From: Symsagittifera roscoffensis
Lineage: Eukaryota; Xenacoelomorpha; Acoela; Convolutidae
DNA length: 64,000 bases
Direction of reading: 5' to 3'
NCBI RefSeq assembly: GCF_963678635.1
Contig: NC_087067.1
Span: 48,959,618 to 49,023,617, forward strand
Shown here: piece by piece, positions 1 to 11,600 of the stretch
Position numbering within the stretch: the first letter of the stretch is position 1
How the letters are laid out: the number at the start of each line of letters is the position of its first letter
The notes under the pieces: model-generated
What the model was told of the DNA's origin: nothing
The model's database searches: none
What the model saw: only the letters and a program-made list of their open reading frames with translations
Program-made: the position numbers and the translations under genes

Positions 1-3000
1 ATTTTTCTAGAAAATGGTGTCCACTTTTTTTAAATTTTAACTAAAATGTGCTAGACAGTTTTAAATCCTTATTTCTCCAAAGACAGTTCACGTTGAAAAC
101 TTTAGAAGTGTTTCCTCGATGCGATTCACATTTTTAAAGTAATGCTATTTATGAGTGAACACTAAACAAAATGCAAGTGTTAAAAATGATCGCCACTGCT
201 CCTAATTGCCTCAAATTAGTTACTAGTTACAAAGCCATTTCGGGACTTCTCTGTTTTAAGGCCCAAAAGTAACGTTTTTCTTATTTTGAAAAGTGGATCA
301 ATGCGCACTGTTTTGAATGGTTCAAATTACTTCCGGTGAAAGAAAATCTGGATTCTTAGTGAAAACATCAGCTCATGTATTACATTTTCATAACTTTGGG
401 CTGTATGACAGAAAAAAAACGTCTTTTCTTCTGAAAATATTTTCACTAACAGTAACAGATTTGTTTGATACACCACCTTTTTCAGTTTTTCCTGTAATTT
501 ATCTTTTCAGTCAACTGGATTCAACTTTTGGCTAATTAGTTCAAAAAAACTTTCTCAAGTTTTTGACTATTTTCTGTTTATGTCTTAGTGTGACAGATAA
601 TGTAGTTTTGATTTTTTTTGGCTGCCCAGGCTGAAGTGTTTGGACTTCCAGGTTTTGACCAAAACGGTGTAACAATGTCCATTTCAATTAAGACAGTCGA
701 ACGAAGGCTAACGTCGAACGAAGTCGAATCATGGGCCAATCATGGTCAAATCATGAGTCAAGCAGGGTCTAATTATGGGTCCAAAACGGTCAACTCGTGG
801 TTCAACAAAGTCAACTCATGAGTGTAGCACGGTCGAATTATGGGCCAATCAGGGTCAAATCATGAGTCGAGCAGGGTCAAATCATGGGTCGAAAACGGTC
901 AACTCATGGTTGAACAGAATCAAATCATGAATCGAGCAGGGTTGAATCATGAGTTCAACAGAGTTGAATCATGGGTCGAATAGAAGTAGGAAAAACTGGG
1001 CATAAAAAGGAGAAAACGTTCTCATTCGTAATCTTGCCCGTTTGTTTTGTTTTGTTTTTGTTTCTAAAAGTTTTTTGCAGCAACAAATGTTCCAGATACA
1101 TTTTTTGAAGCCTTCCAAGAAAAACGTTCCAGGAGACCAAAATGGGTATTTTGTAAATTGTAACTGGATTTCGCAACAAGGATGCTCTATTTGTTCTTCT
1201 TTTATTCTTCCATGCTCTGTGATTGTTCTGACGAAATAAATTTTAACACGTTTTACGACTTGTCTCTCGATTCCAGAGACACAAACACACCTATTCAGTG
1301 CACAATTTGGCCTCCTTTTGAAGTTTTGTCGTACTCTAATAGATCTTTTTAGAATACTCATTCTTCTGGTATGCTGTTATTTTGGACTTGTATAAAATTT
1401 TTTGTCTTTTTTTTTCTCAATTTCTGCCGGCTTAGTTAGCACTAACAATCATAAGTTCACACATAAAGAAGTTTCAAATTAACTGGAACATTTTTTGCTT
1501 CTACTTTTTATAAAAACTTTTCTGCTACGCTCAACGATAACCTAGTTTTAAGCAAGTCAAAACTTTTTTCGATTATGCCTCCATAAGGTTGTAAAACTAA
1601 TCTCCAATTGATAAAGTTACAACAAATTTATACCGTCAATGAATTTTGATACTGATGATTTCGGATTGCCAAGGTTTCAGTTGTTGAATCAGAAAATTTT
1701 AAACGGCTACGAATGTGAAAAATAAATAATGTAGGAAGTAGTAACGAGATTTAAGGACAAGCCAAACAACCAAAGTTGTTTTAAAAAGAAACAAAAACAA
1801 AAACTAAAAACTTTTTCAACGGACCTTTTCAGTTAATAACATTACTCCTAAACCTTTCAAAAGTCCAAAACTAAACCGAGATGCAGCAAAAAAACACCTT
1901 CACAACTTACTCTTGATAGTCAATAATAAAATTGGCACAGCTCAGATATAAACGGATTGACTTGATATCACAAAGTTAAAAATCAAGAACAGACTCGCTG
2001 AACGACTACAAAACCCAGAACAAATAGAACTTGCGAAATCTAGAAACCCAACAAAACTCATACTTTCATACACAGTAGTGAGAAAGAAATGACAACTTTT
2101 TACAGAAACGTTCAAAAGTGCTCTCGAATCTAGCCTTAACGATAGGTCGCCTGAATCAACGCAAAAAGAAATAGAAAACTTAACTGGCAGACAGGTATTT
2201 AAAAAAAAAATGACAAGAGTTTCGTTACTTGACAATTGTGTTGCTAAAGTTAAGAGAATTAAAACTGGGATAATCAAAACTGGGATACCTCAATTTGTAT
2301 TTTTTTCGACGGAAAAAGACATATCTACATTTTGTATACATGATTTTGAAACTGATTTTCAATTTTTCTTGTTGCCCAAAACATACTTGAAAATTTACAA
2401 AAAAATATTTCAGAAAATAAAAAACCTCGAAAAAACGCCCCACTTCAAATTTTTTAAAGAAATTTGCAAATATTTGATATGGCTCATCGGAGCCTTTAAA
2501 CGGTGTTTCTGGCTCGTTTCCAGAGACGCGTTGCTTGCGGCTCGGAAATTTTAAGCATTATGTGGCCTTTTAAGTGTTTTCTTAGAGGGTTAAAACTCTT
2601 TTTTCTATAAAAAGATTGTGAATTCTTCCAAAATTTATTTGAAAATTTCGCTTTACTCATCATGGAAGACCAAGATCTTCATCTCGCTCTCGCAGAAACA
2701 TCAGTTTCTGCCATCTTATAAAAATTACGAAATTAATTTTTTCATGCAAGTTAATATATCGTGACTCAAGATAAAATAATTCATAGACTAACATCTAACA
2801 TGCTATATATATATAAACAAGGGGATCTAGGTTTACTCGAACGAGAGACCTTTTCTAAAATGTTCGATTTTTTTCAACCTTTTGCAATATCGATCAAACT
2901 GAATGTACGAGTTCCGTTTTTGGGCAGTTTTATGATCATTGAGTTTTTTTAGTCAGCTTGGGCTGGTCAGGGGTCATGAAATCCCGGGGGGGGGAGGGCT

Positions 3001-5634
3001 TTGGCTTTTCTGTTATGATGGTCGAAATTACCAAAACGTCAAATGAGCTTATATATTTTGAAACTATAAGCCTCTATTTTGTTCTAATCAGAATCAAGCA
3101 TTTGATCTTACTTTTATGAATAGCAAAACTATAAATTTTGGGCCGTATAACAGAACAGACCCCCCAAGGGGTCCGAGGTTGTCCGCCCGTTCTCTTGAAT
3201 CCGCCGCTTCTGATAATCTGCTAATTAAAAAATAAATCGGGAGGACATGAATGGTTTTTATAATAATGTTGATGATCCCTGCTTCGTAGTTTTTGTTACA
3301 TGGACACACTGGTCTATGAATAAAGAATCTTTGGCACTCTTTTTCGTTCCTCTTTATGGAAAATTATATTGACCTCAAGAAGAATACACATAGCATCTGG
3401 TTGGAATAACTCGCTGTTTTCTAACTGCAGCTTTTAAATATATACATTTTTTGTTGTGATGATTTCCCTTCTATTTTTTTTACAACTGAAATGCTCAAAC
3501 GTGAATCATTACATCGGACTGTGCGCTTTGAATGATTGAAAACGGCGTAGACTCTTTTATGCGTTTTACAAACCGTTTAAAGCTTTAGTAGACGGAGCTG
3601 AATTTGTCCGTATAATTATTTTCACTAGTTGGTGGTGCTATTGCAAGTTTTCTTCTTTTGGTAACTCTACCACAGACTATCGCTTTGAACGCCGCTCCTA
3701 ATTGCAGTTTTACTGAAAATTGCCCTTTACCATAAAATATTTGCCACAAAAAATCAAAGCAAATAGTTTCTTAAAATAGATGAAAGTATACAGGAAAAAT
3801 TTGATCAAACAAATGCCCAGTTATAAGTGATAATTATGAGGTTAAGTGATAAAATTTTTTGGGGTTGGTCGCCAAAAATCAATGCCATTAAAATACCAAA
3901 AGCGGACCCTTTGGTTGGTGATGGTCGAATTCCTTTGGTCGAATACCTGAGATGAAAGCGTCTCCCCCCTCGCCTCTCCTAAACGGGCCCCTGAGTTTTA
4001 CTCTACTTTAATGAATTTGAATTAAATACGACTTTGAGTTCATGTCTGCTTATCTTCTTCGCATTTGTTGGGCCAGCGCAAAAATTGATTGGTATGTAAT
4101 CGATTTAACCAACTTGAATAATCATTATCAAACCGCGATGGCCATCTATCAATAAAAACATTTATTACCCAAAAAATACAGCTTGAATTCAGTTCCTCTT
4201 AAGCTGAGACACGTACCAAACTATTATTATTTAGCAGGTCACAAAAATTTCATTCCAATTTTTCGATTTAATCGATATTTTGATTGAAAATACTCTTTTA
4301 ATTAAAGAACAGAGCCAGCACAAAATCGCCAGAGCACAACAGTTCCGAGAACAAAACAAAATGTTGAATTTAACCAAATTTTTTTTTCAAAATGTTTGTT
4401 TTGAAAGAGAAAAAAGTAATCAAATAATTTAAAACAACAAATGATTTGCGCAAAATTGCCAAAAATTTATAGACATCAAACTTATAGTTCAAAATTTATA
4501 GTTCAAAATTTTAAGCAATATTCAAGCTTCAGTGTTGTTTGAAAGCCCACTTTCAGCAGCTACTCCGTAACTCATCTCTTTGCCGTGATTTTTAAACGAT
4601 TATTTTTGTTTTACAATTTCTTATTCCTTAAATTGAAGATATTGCCACGTCAATTTAATGTGCAAATTAAGTGAGAATGGTAAGTTCATTATGTTTTTTT
4701 TCTACAATACATAGCTAAGAACCAATAACTTGTTGGACTGTCACACTGACAAAGCTATCATAGGGACCACCAACCAGAAGAAAAACGAGTTATATGTATG
4801 CTATAACGCTTAGAAAGTTCGTTTTTATCGAGCTCATGGTTGAGCGAAAAAGTCATCGCACTGTTAATATGAAGTGCCTGTCCTGACAAATTTTCTTACC
4901 TTTTGTTCATTGCTCGCTTAGTTTATTCGTTTCATTAAATACAGATATTATTAATTAGAAACTTCTGTGGTAACTTCTGGCAATAGAAAATAGAAACTTC
5001 TGGCGATGATAAACTTAACCCAGTTTTTTCCAGCAGTCGTTGAAGATGGTGATTTAAAACAAATCCTGAAGAAAAATTACTCAATTGAGGTCGAATCCTT
5101 GAAACGCCTGAACGGATTTGACACCATAAATTACCACGTGAAAACTTCCACGTCACATTTCAACGGGGGTCAAAATTACCTGCTAAAAATAGCCCCATGT
5201 ACAAACCCTCCCCATGCCGCCCAAATATTTCACGAACAGATCAGTTTGATGGAACAACTATATAATGAAATTCCAAGTTTACTACAACGTGTTTTCACAT
5301 CAAATAATGGGAAATCTGTGATCAAATCTGCGGTTAGATGCAAAAGTTCAGAAGTTAATGATTGTCATCTGCATAACATAGCCTTGCTTGAATATATTGA
5401 GGGAAACCCTATGAATACAGTGCTTCCTTTTTCTCTTACCCTGACCGAAGATTTAGGCGAAAAGTATGGACAACTTTCTCTGGCGCTTCAAAATTGTCCA
5501 GAAGTAACGACTAGCCGTAAAAATTTTCACTGGGATCCAAAAAATGTGTTGGTCTGCGAACAAAACTTTGGAATTTTATCCAAAACAGGCCAAGAGGAAA
5601 GAAGGAGAGTTTGTGAAAACTTTTTATGTGGATT
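1..5634. repeat. Left copy of a large direct duplication
   Basis: Positions 1-5634 reappear at 8631-14274. I compared the two by eye and saw only a few differences: a G tract of 9 (2986-2994) against 19, a C/T difference near 3465, and a T/C difference near 4483. The offset is 8630 before the G tract and 8640 after it. The copy ends inside kinase exon 1 at 5634, where sequence not shared with the right copy begins. The left edge coincides with the window start, so its true extent is unknown. The simplest reading is a tandem duplication of a unit containing 5635-8630 plus this block. A false duplication in the assembly is the main alternative. Confidence 0.95.
723..983. repeat. 22-bp minisatellite with higher-order structure
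   Basis: About 12 tandem units of 21-22 bp, each close to GTCAAATCATGGGTCGAG followed by a variable 4-base end. Units 1-5 resemble units 6-10 in order (the GGGCCAATC unit, then GAGTC-AGCAGG, then the AAAACG-ending unit, then the TCAACTC unit), so a period of about 109 bp overlies the 22-bp period. The open reading frame through part of it is incidental. Looser relatives appear near 6995-7075 and 25585-25670. Confidence 0.85.
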
Positions 5635-5716
5635 GCTTGAAAATCAGTCTGCGAGAAACAGAAATACTCAACCCACATTTCTCGACACAGAGAGCTTTTA
5701 TGGAACCCCAAATTGA
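5006..5716 (+). pseudogene. Truncated hydroxylysine-kinase-like exon 1 (left copy)
   Basis: The first 209 codons are the same as in the complete gene at 13646-15512 (HYKK/AGPHD1 family, APH-fold small-molecule kinase). The family N-lobe is present, including the YLLKIA strand with the ATP-site lysine at about residue 61. At 5634 the sequence leaves the gene and runs into unrelated DNA, adding 27 codons of no recognisable origin before a stop. The catalytic HxDxxxxN loop, the DFG-like aspartate and the whole C-terminal lobe are therefore missing, and the product cannot be an active kinase. The 5' flank is the same as that of the intact gene, so it may be transcribed. The break coincides with the edge of the direct duplication. 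Confidence 0.85.
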
Positions 5717-8630
5717 AGTGCTTTTTAAAAATGTAGACTAGATAAGACTTAATTATTGATGGATTACACTTGATTCAGGTTCAGTACAAACACTATAGAA
5801 CTAGTGTCAGAAATGGGGACGGAATTTTAAAATTAGTCAATTATTGGGGTTAGTCTAATTAAATTTAAAAAATGAAATTTTCTCCGATTCTGTTTACCTG
5901 ACGATTAGTCTCTGACACTTCGCTTTTCTCTTTCTCAGTTGACTCATTTCTCGTTTGCCCGAAACACAACCAAGCATTTCCAATAAAAAACGCCCATAAA
6001 AAATAAAATTGCATTTTGTAAATAAAGCAAAGCAAACAAATCGAGAATAAATTGATATAATATTTGGCTGTTTAGCTCAGCATAATATCAATTTTACCAG
6101 TAAGGCAGTTCAGCTTTTATTTGCGATGGTTTTTATTACCAATTACCTGCCAAAACTATGCTCACCTTTTCAGTTTACAATCACTGCAGACTAATTTACA
6201 GCTGAATTAAATGATTTTTCTGTTGTGGTAGATGAATTTGCATCGAGCTAAGTCCATGGGTGGATCTAGGATTTATGCCGTAGAAGGGCGGTAAAGCGGA
6301 TTCTTAAATAGTTCCAATTTTATAAATCAAAATCTCTACCAGAACTCTATCATTAGTTATAATAAAAATGTCTTCAATAAAGAAAACAACTTTTAATTTA
6401 CAGACCTGATTCAAAAAACTAATCTTGGAAATTTTCTCAATCCTTTTTTTATAGATGAACCAAATTGATTTTCCGAGCTCTCCCAAAGCACTAAAAAGAC
6501 TCTTCTGCACTTCTGCATCCGCTACTATCTCCACCCCCCCTCTCTCTAAAGCCGCCCCTGCTTGGAAGGACAGCAAAAAGGCCAGCTAGCGAGTGGGAAA
6601 TGCCTACAGTTAGCTGCCTAGCGAGTTCTTTTGTCTTTTTGTCGGACTTACGACTGGTTGACGCCAAATAAGTTCGAGGATGTTGAAAACGTATTTGATT
6701 CCAAAAAAATGTTTTCACGAGGTCTATCAGGTGGAATTTTTGGGTGCTGAGGGGTCCAATTCCTTGCATGATTAAAACAGTGCCCAATTAAGACCAGTTT
6801 ATACACGGAGTTTTGAAGTATGTATTATTAAGAGGAATGAGGAAACATACCTGAATTCATACAAACATAACTGAAAATTTTTAGTTTTCCAAGAGTTTTT
6901 TTAATGTTGAGATAATGAGAAACAAAGTTTATGCTCAAGAAAGTTGCGCTGTAATGTTTTTATCTGTAAATTTGTATTAATTGAACGTCGAAAAATGGCC
7001 AATCGGGGTCGAGTAGCTCAAAAAATTCCTTGAGCATGGTCGGAACATACCACGAGCATGATTGAAATATACCTTAAACCTATGTTCGAACACACCAATC
7101 TATAATCAGATTTTGCTTTTTATTAAAATTCAAATATGCCCACATTATTCGACGGCATCGATATCTGGGTTTGGTCTAGCGAAGTCGGGAACAATTTTTA
7201 TAGAGAAATTTGGCACAATTCAGCCATTGTTTCTAATGAGGAGTCAATTTTATCCATCTTTGGGAAATTTTTTGCTAATTGTTCCCACTACTAAATTTTG
7301 TATAGGGCGTGTTTTGGTGTTTTTTGTTTTCCACGCAAAATTAGGTAAACAATCATCAAATTGGGTTGAGTGATGTATCATATTAAAGCTCTTCAGATGT
7401 GTTTCAAAATATAATTAAAATTTTTTATTTGAAAATTTTTTTCAGCATTTGGAAAACCGTTAGAAATTTTTGATTTTCAGTCTAACTTTGACCAAATAAG
7501 CTTGTTCGGTGAGCGAGTAGGCTTATTTGGTTTTTCAATCAAGAAAATTGCCGCAGATAATCATAGGAATAGATGGCATCAACCCTTTCAATCTTGATTC
7601 GAACGACTCAATTCTTTTTCAATTATTGTCCCAGTGTTGAGAAAAACCGATTCAAAACATTTGAATTTAACTCTAATTTCCATAATTAAAGCAAGCGTGC
7701 AGGCTTATTATCAAAAATAAGCCAAAAAGTTTCTGGAAAAACATATTGAAAAATGTATTAACTTTTTTTGTTAATTTTTGCTTTTTTTATGGTCAGTTTT
7801 TGAAAAAACCACTGCTCTGTTTGCTTAATTTACAGTGACTAACAGATACACGTACATTTCACAATTTCTTCAGATCTTTTCATCATTCAATTTTTCATGT
7901 TTTCATTTCAAGAATATGGTCGGAACATTCTGTGCTACTTACACAGCAATCGGCTATCCTTGTTCAATTATCTATATGTTTTATAAAGCTCTCTTCACAA
8001 AAAATTTCTCGAGATGAATTCAATGTTCAAAAGATTGTTTAAGCTAATGGGTTAAAATTTTGACATAAATAATTTTCCTTCTCCAATAGTCCTTTCTTCT
8101 TTTCAATAGTTCCTTCTTAGTCAAAGAATATCTGTTTAACCATTTTTTTCTAATTTTTTTAGTTTTTTTTACAAAATTCATTATGATTTTGTATAAAAGC
8201 ACTATTTGAAATGTAGTCTTTTAAAGTTTTACATTCTACCACTATCTCAAAACAAAGTAAAAATCTCGCTTGCTTCCAACTCATTGGAGTACCGATGTGT
8301 ACTCAATAGGTACCAATGTATGCTCAAGCTCTCCTTCCACAAATCCGATACTGTTCACGCCAATGGAAAACGTATAGGATATCTTTGACCATTGAAATCT
8401 TTTTTGTTATTTGGGGCTTAAGCTAACTATAGAAATCAAAATCGCTCATTTTTTTAAAAAAAAACTTTTTTTTTCGGTATTTCTCAGAGATTAGGGTCCA
8501 TGGATCAAGAACTGATAGCTTCATTAACGAACACAAAAACTTTATTTTGGCCCGCTTTCCCTAAGTCCTTTATTGATATAATATTTTTCTTTGGAGCTCT
8601 TAGTTATAATTAAATGATTATGATCGATAT
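5717..8630. other. Unique segment between duplicate copies, no gene
   Basis: This stretch separates the left and right duplicate blocks and has no second copy inside the window. I find no coding sequence with family resemblance. It contains a MITE-like segment (6255-6560) and a short degenerate run of the GAGCATGGTCGGA type near 6995-7075. If the duplication is a true tandem one, this is the 5' part of the repeated unit, and another copy should lie just left of the window. Confidence 0.6.
6255..6560. mobile_element. Degenerate MITE related to the element at 27757
   Basis: The left end reads CATGGGTGGATCTAGGATTT and the right end, read backwards, begins CAGGGGCGGCTTTAGAG. These are imperfect inverted termini of the same type as the 27757-28109 element. 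The interior shares GAGCTCTCCCAAAGCACT followed by an A-rich run with that element. No convincing 8-bp target duplication remains at the ends. It is non-coding. Confidence 0.55.
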
Positions 8631-11600
8631 ATTTTTCTAGAAAATGGTGTCCACTTTTTTTAAATTTTAACTAAAATGTGCTAGACAGTTTTAAATCCTT
8701 ATTTCTCCAAAGACAGTTCACGTTGAAAACTTTAGAAGTGTTTCCTCGATGCGATTCACATTTTTAAAGTAATGCTATTTATGAGTGAACACTAAACAAA
8801 ATGCAAGTGTTAAAAATGATCGCCACTGCTCCTAATTGCCTCAAATTAGTTACTAGTTACAAAGCCATTTCGGGACTTCTCTGTTTTAAGGCCCAAAAGT
8901 AACGTTTTTCTTATTTTGAAAAGTGGATCAATGCGCACTGTTTTGAATGGTTCAAATTACTTCCGGTGAAAGAAAATCTGGATTCTTAGTGAAAACATCA
9001 GCTCATGTATTACATTTTCATAACTTTGGGCTGTATGACAGAAAAAAAACGTCTTTTCTTCTGAAAATATTTTCACTAACAGTAACAGATTTGTTTGATA
9101 CACCACCTTTTTCAGTTTTTCCTGTAATTTATCTTTTCAGTCAACTGGATTCAACTTTTGGCTAATTAGTTCAAAAAAACTTTCTCAAGTTTTTGACTAT
9201 TTTCTGTTTATGTCTTAGTGTGACAGATAATGTAGTTTTGATTTTTTTTGGCTGCCCAGGCTGAAGTGTTTGGACTTCCAGGTTTTGACCAAAACGGTGT
9301 AACAATGTCCATTTCAATTAAGACAGTCGAACGAAGGCTAACGTCGAACGAAGTCGAATCATGGGCCAATCATGGTCAAATCATGAGTCAAGCAGGGTCT
9401 AATTATGGGTCCAAAACGGTCAACTCGTGGTTCAACAAAGTCAACTCATGAGTGTAGCACGGTCGAATTATGGGCCAATCAGGGTCAAATCATGAGTCGA
9501 GCAGGGTCAAATCATGGGTCGAAAACGGTCAACTCATGGTTGAACAGAATCAAATCATGAATCGAGCAGGGTTGAATCATGAGTTCAACAGAGTTGAATC
9601 ATGGGTCGAATAGAAGTAGGAAAAACTGGGCATAAAAAGGAGAAAACGTTCTCATTCGTAATCTTGCCCGTTTGTTTTGTTTTGTTTTTGTTTCTAAAAG
9701 TTTTTTGCAGCAACAAATGTTCCAGATACATTTTTTGAAGCCTTCCAAGAAAAACGTTCCAGGAGACCAAAATGGGTATTTTGTAAATTGTAACTGGATT
9801 TCGCAACAAGGATGCTCTATTTGTTCTTCTTTTATTCTTCCATGCTCTGTGATTGTTCTGACGAAATAAATTTTAACACGTTTTACGACTTGTCTCTCGA
9901 TTCCAGAGACACAAACACACCTATTCAGTGCACAATTTGGCCTCCTTTTGAAGTTTTGTCGTACTCTAATAGATCTTTTTAGAATACTCATTCTTCTGGT
10001 ATGCTGTTATTTTGGACTTGTATAAAATTTTTTGTCTTTTTTTTTCTCAATTTCTGCCGGCTTAGTTAGCACTAACAATCATAAGTTCACACATAAAGAA
10101 GTTTCAAATTAACTGGAACATTTTTTGCTTCTACTTTTTATAAAAACTTTTCTGCTACGCTCAACGATAACCTAGTTTTAAGCAAGTCAAAACTTTTTTC
10201 GATTATGCCTCCATAAGGTTGTAAAACTAATCTCCAATTGATAAAGTTACAACAAATTTATACCGTCAATGAATTTTGATACTGATGATTTCGGATTGCC
10301 AAGGTTTCAGTTGTTGAATCAGAAAATTTTAAACGGCTACGAATGTGAAAAATAAATAATGTAGGAAGTAGTAACGAGATTTAAGGACAAGCCAAACAAC
10401 CAAAGTTGTTTTAAAAAGAAACAAAAACAAAAACTAAAAACTTTTTCAACGGACCTTTTCAGTTAATAACATTACTCCTAAACCTTTCAAAAGTCCAAAA
10501 CTAAACCGAGATGCAGCAAAAAAACACCTTCACAACTTACTCTTGATAGTCAATAATAAAATTGGCACAGCTCAGATATAAACGGATTGACTTGATATCA
10601 CAAAGTTAAAAATCAAGAACAGACTCGCTGAACGACTACAAAACCCAGAACAAATAGAACTTGCGAAATCTAGAAACCCAACAAAACTCATACTTTCATA
10701 CACAGTAGTGAGAAAGAAATGACAACTTTTTACAGAAACGTTCAAAAGTGCTCTCGAATCTAGCCTTAACGATAGGTCGCCTGAATCAACGCAAAAAGAA
10801 ATAGAAAACTTAACTGGCAGACAGGTATTTAAAAAAAAAATGACAAGAGTTTCGTTACTTGACAATTGTGTTGCTAAAGTTAAGAGAATTAAAACTGGGA
10901 TAATCAAAACTGGGATACCTCAATTTGTATTTTTTTCGACGGAAAAAGACATATCTACATTTTGTATACATGATTTTGAAACTGATTTTCAATTTTTCTT
11001 GTTGCCCAAAACATACTTGAAAATTTACAAAAAAATATTTCAGAAAATAAAAAACCTCGAAAAAACGCCCCACTTCAAATTTTTTAAAGAAATTTGCAAA
11101 TATTTGATATGGCTCATCGGAGCCTTTAAACGGTGTTTCTGGCTCGTTTCCAGAGACGCGTTGCTTGCGGCTCGGAAATTTTAAGCATTATGTGGCCTTT
11201 TAAGTGTTTTCTTAGAGGGTTAAAACTCTTTTTTCTATAAAAAGATTGTGAATTCTTCCAAAATTTATTTGAAAATTTCGCTTTACTCATCATGGAAGAC
11301 CAAGATCTTCATCTCGCTCTCGCAGAAACATCAGTTTCTGCCATCTTATAAAAATTACGAAATTAATTTTTTCATGCAAGTTAATATATCGTGACTCAAG
11401 ATAAAATAATTCATAGACTAACATCTAACATGCTATATATATATAAACAAGGGGATCTAGGTTTACTCGAACGAGAGACCTTTTCTAAAATGTTCGATTT
11501 TTTTCAACCTTTTGCAATATCGATCAAACTGAATGTACGAGTTCCGTTTTTGGGCAGTTTTATGATCATTGAGTTTTTTTAGTCAGCTTGGGCTGGTCAG

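Noticed and set aside
618-821. 67-codon ORF through the minisatellite
   Set aside because: Its sequence is a reading of the 22-bp tandem units, and there is no ATG at its start. The repeat explains it.
969-1361. 130-codon minus-strand ORF (also at 9599-9991)
   Set aside because: Duplicated with the block, but composition looks random, with no domain and no splice or start context.
2210-2554. 114-codon ORF in both duplicate copies
   Set aside because: Lys/Phe-rich by AT bias; conservation between copies only reflects the recent duplication.
2967-3215. Possible MITE between GGTCAGGGGTCATG and GAATCCGCCGCTTCTGA
   Set aside because: The ends only loosely resemble the hAT-type termini, and no target duplication is visible.
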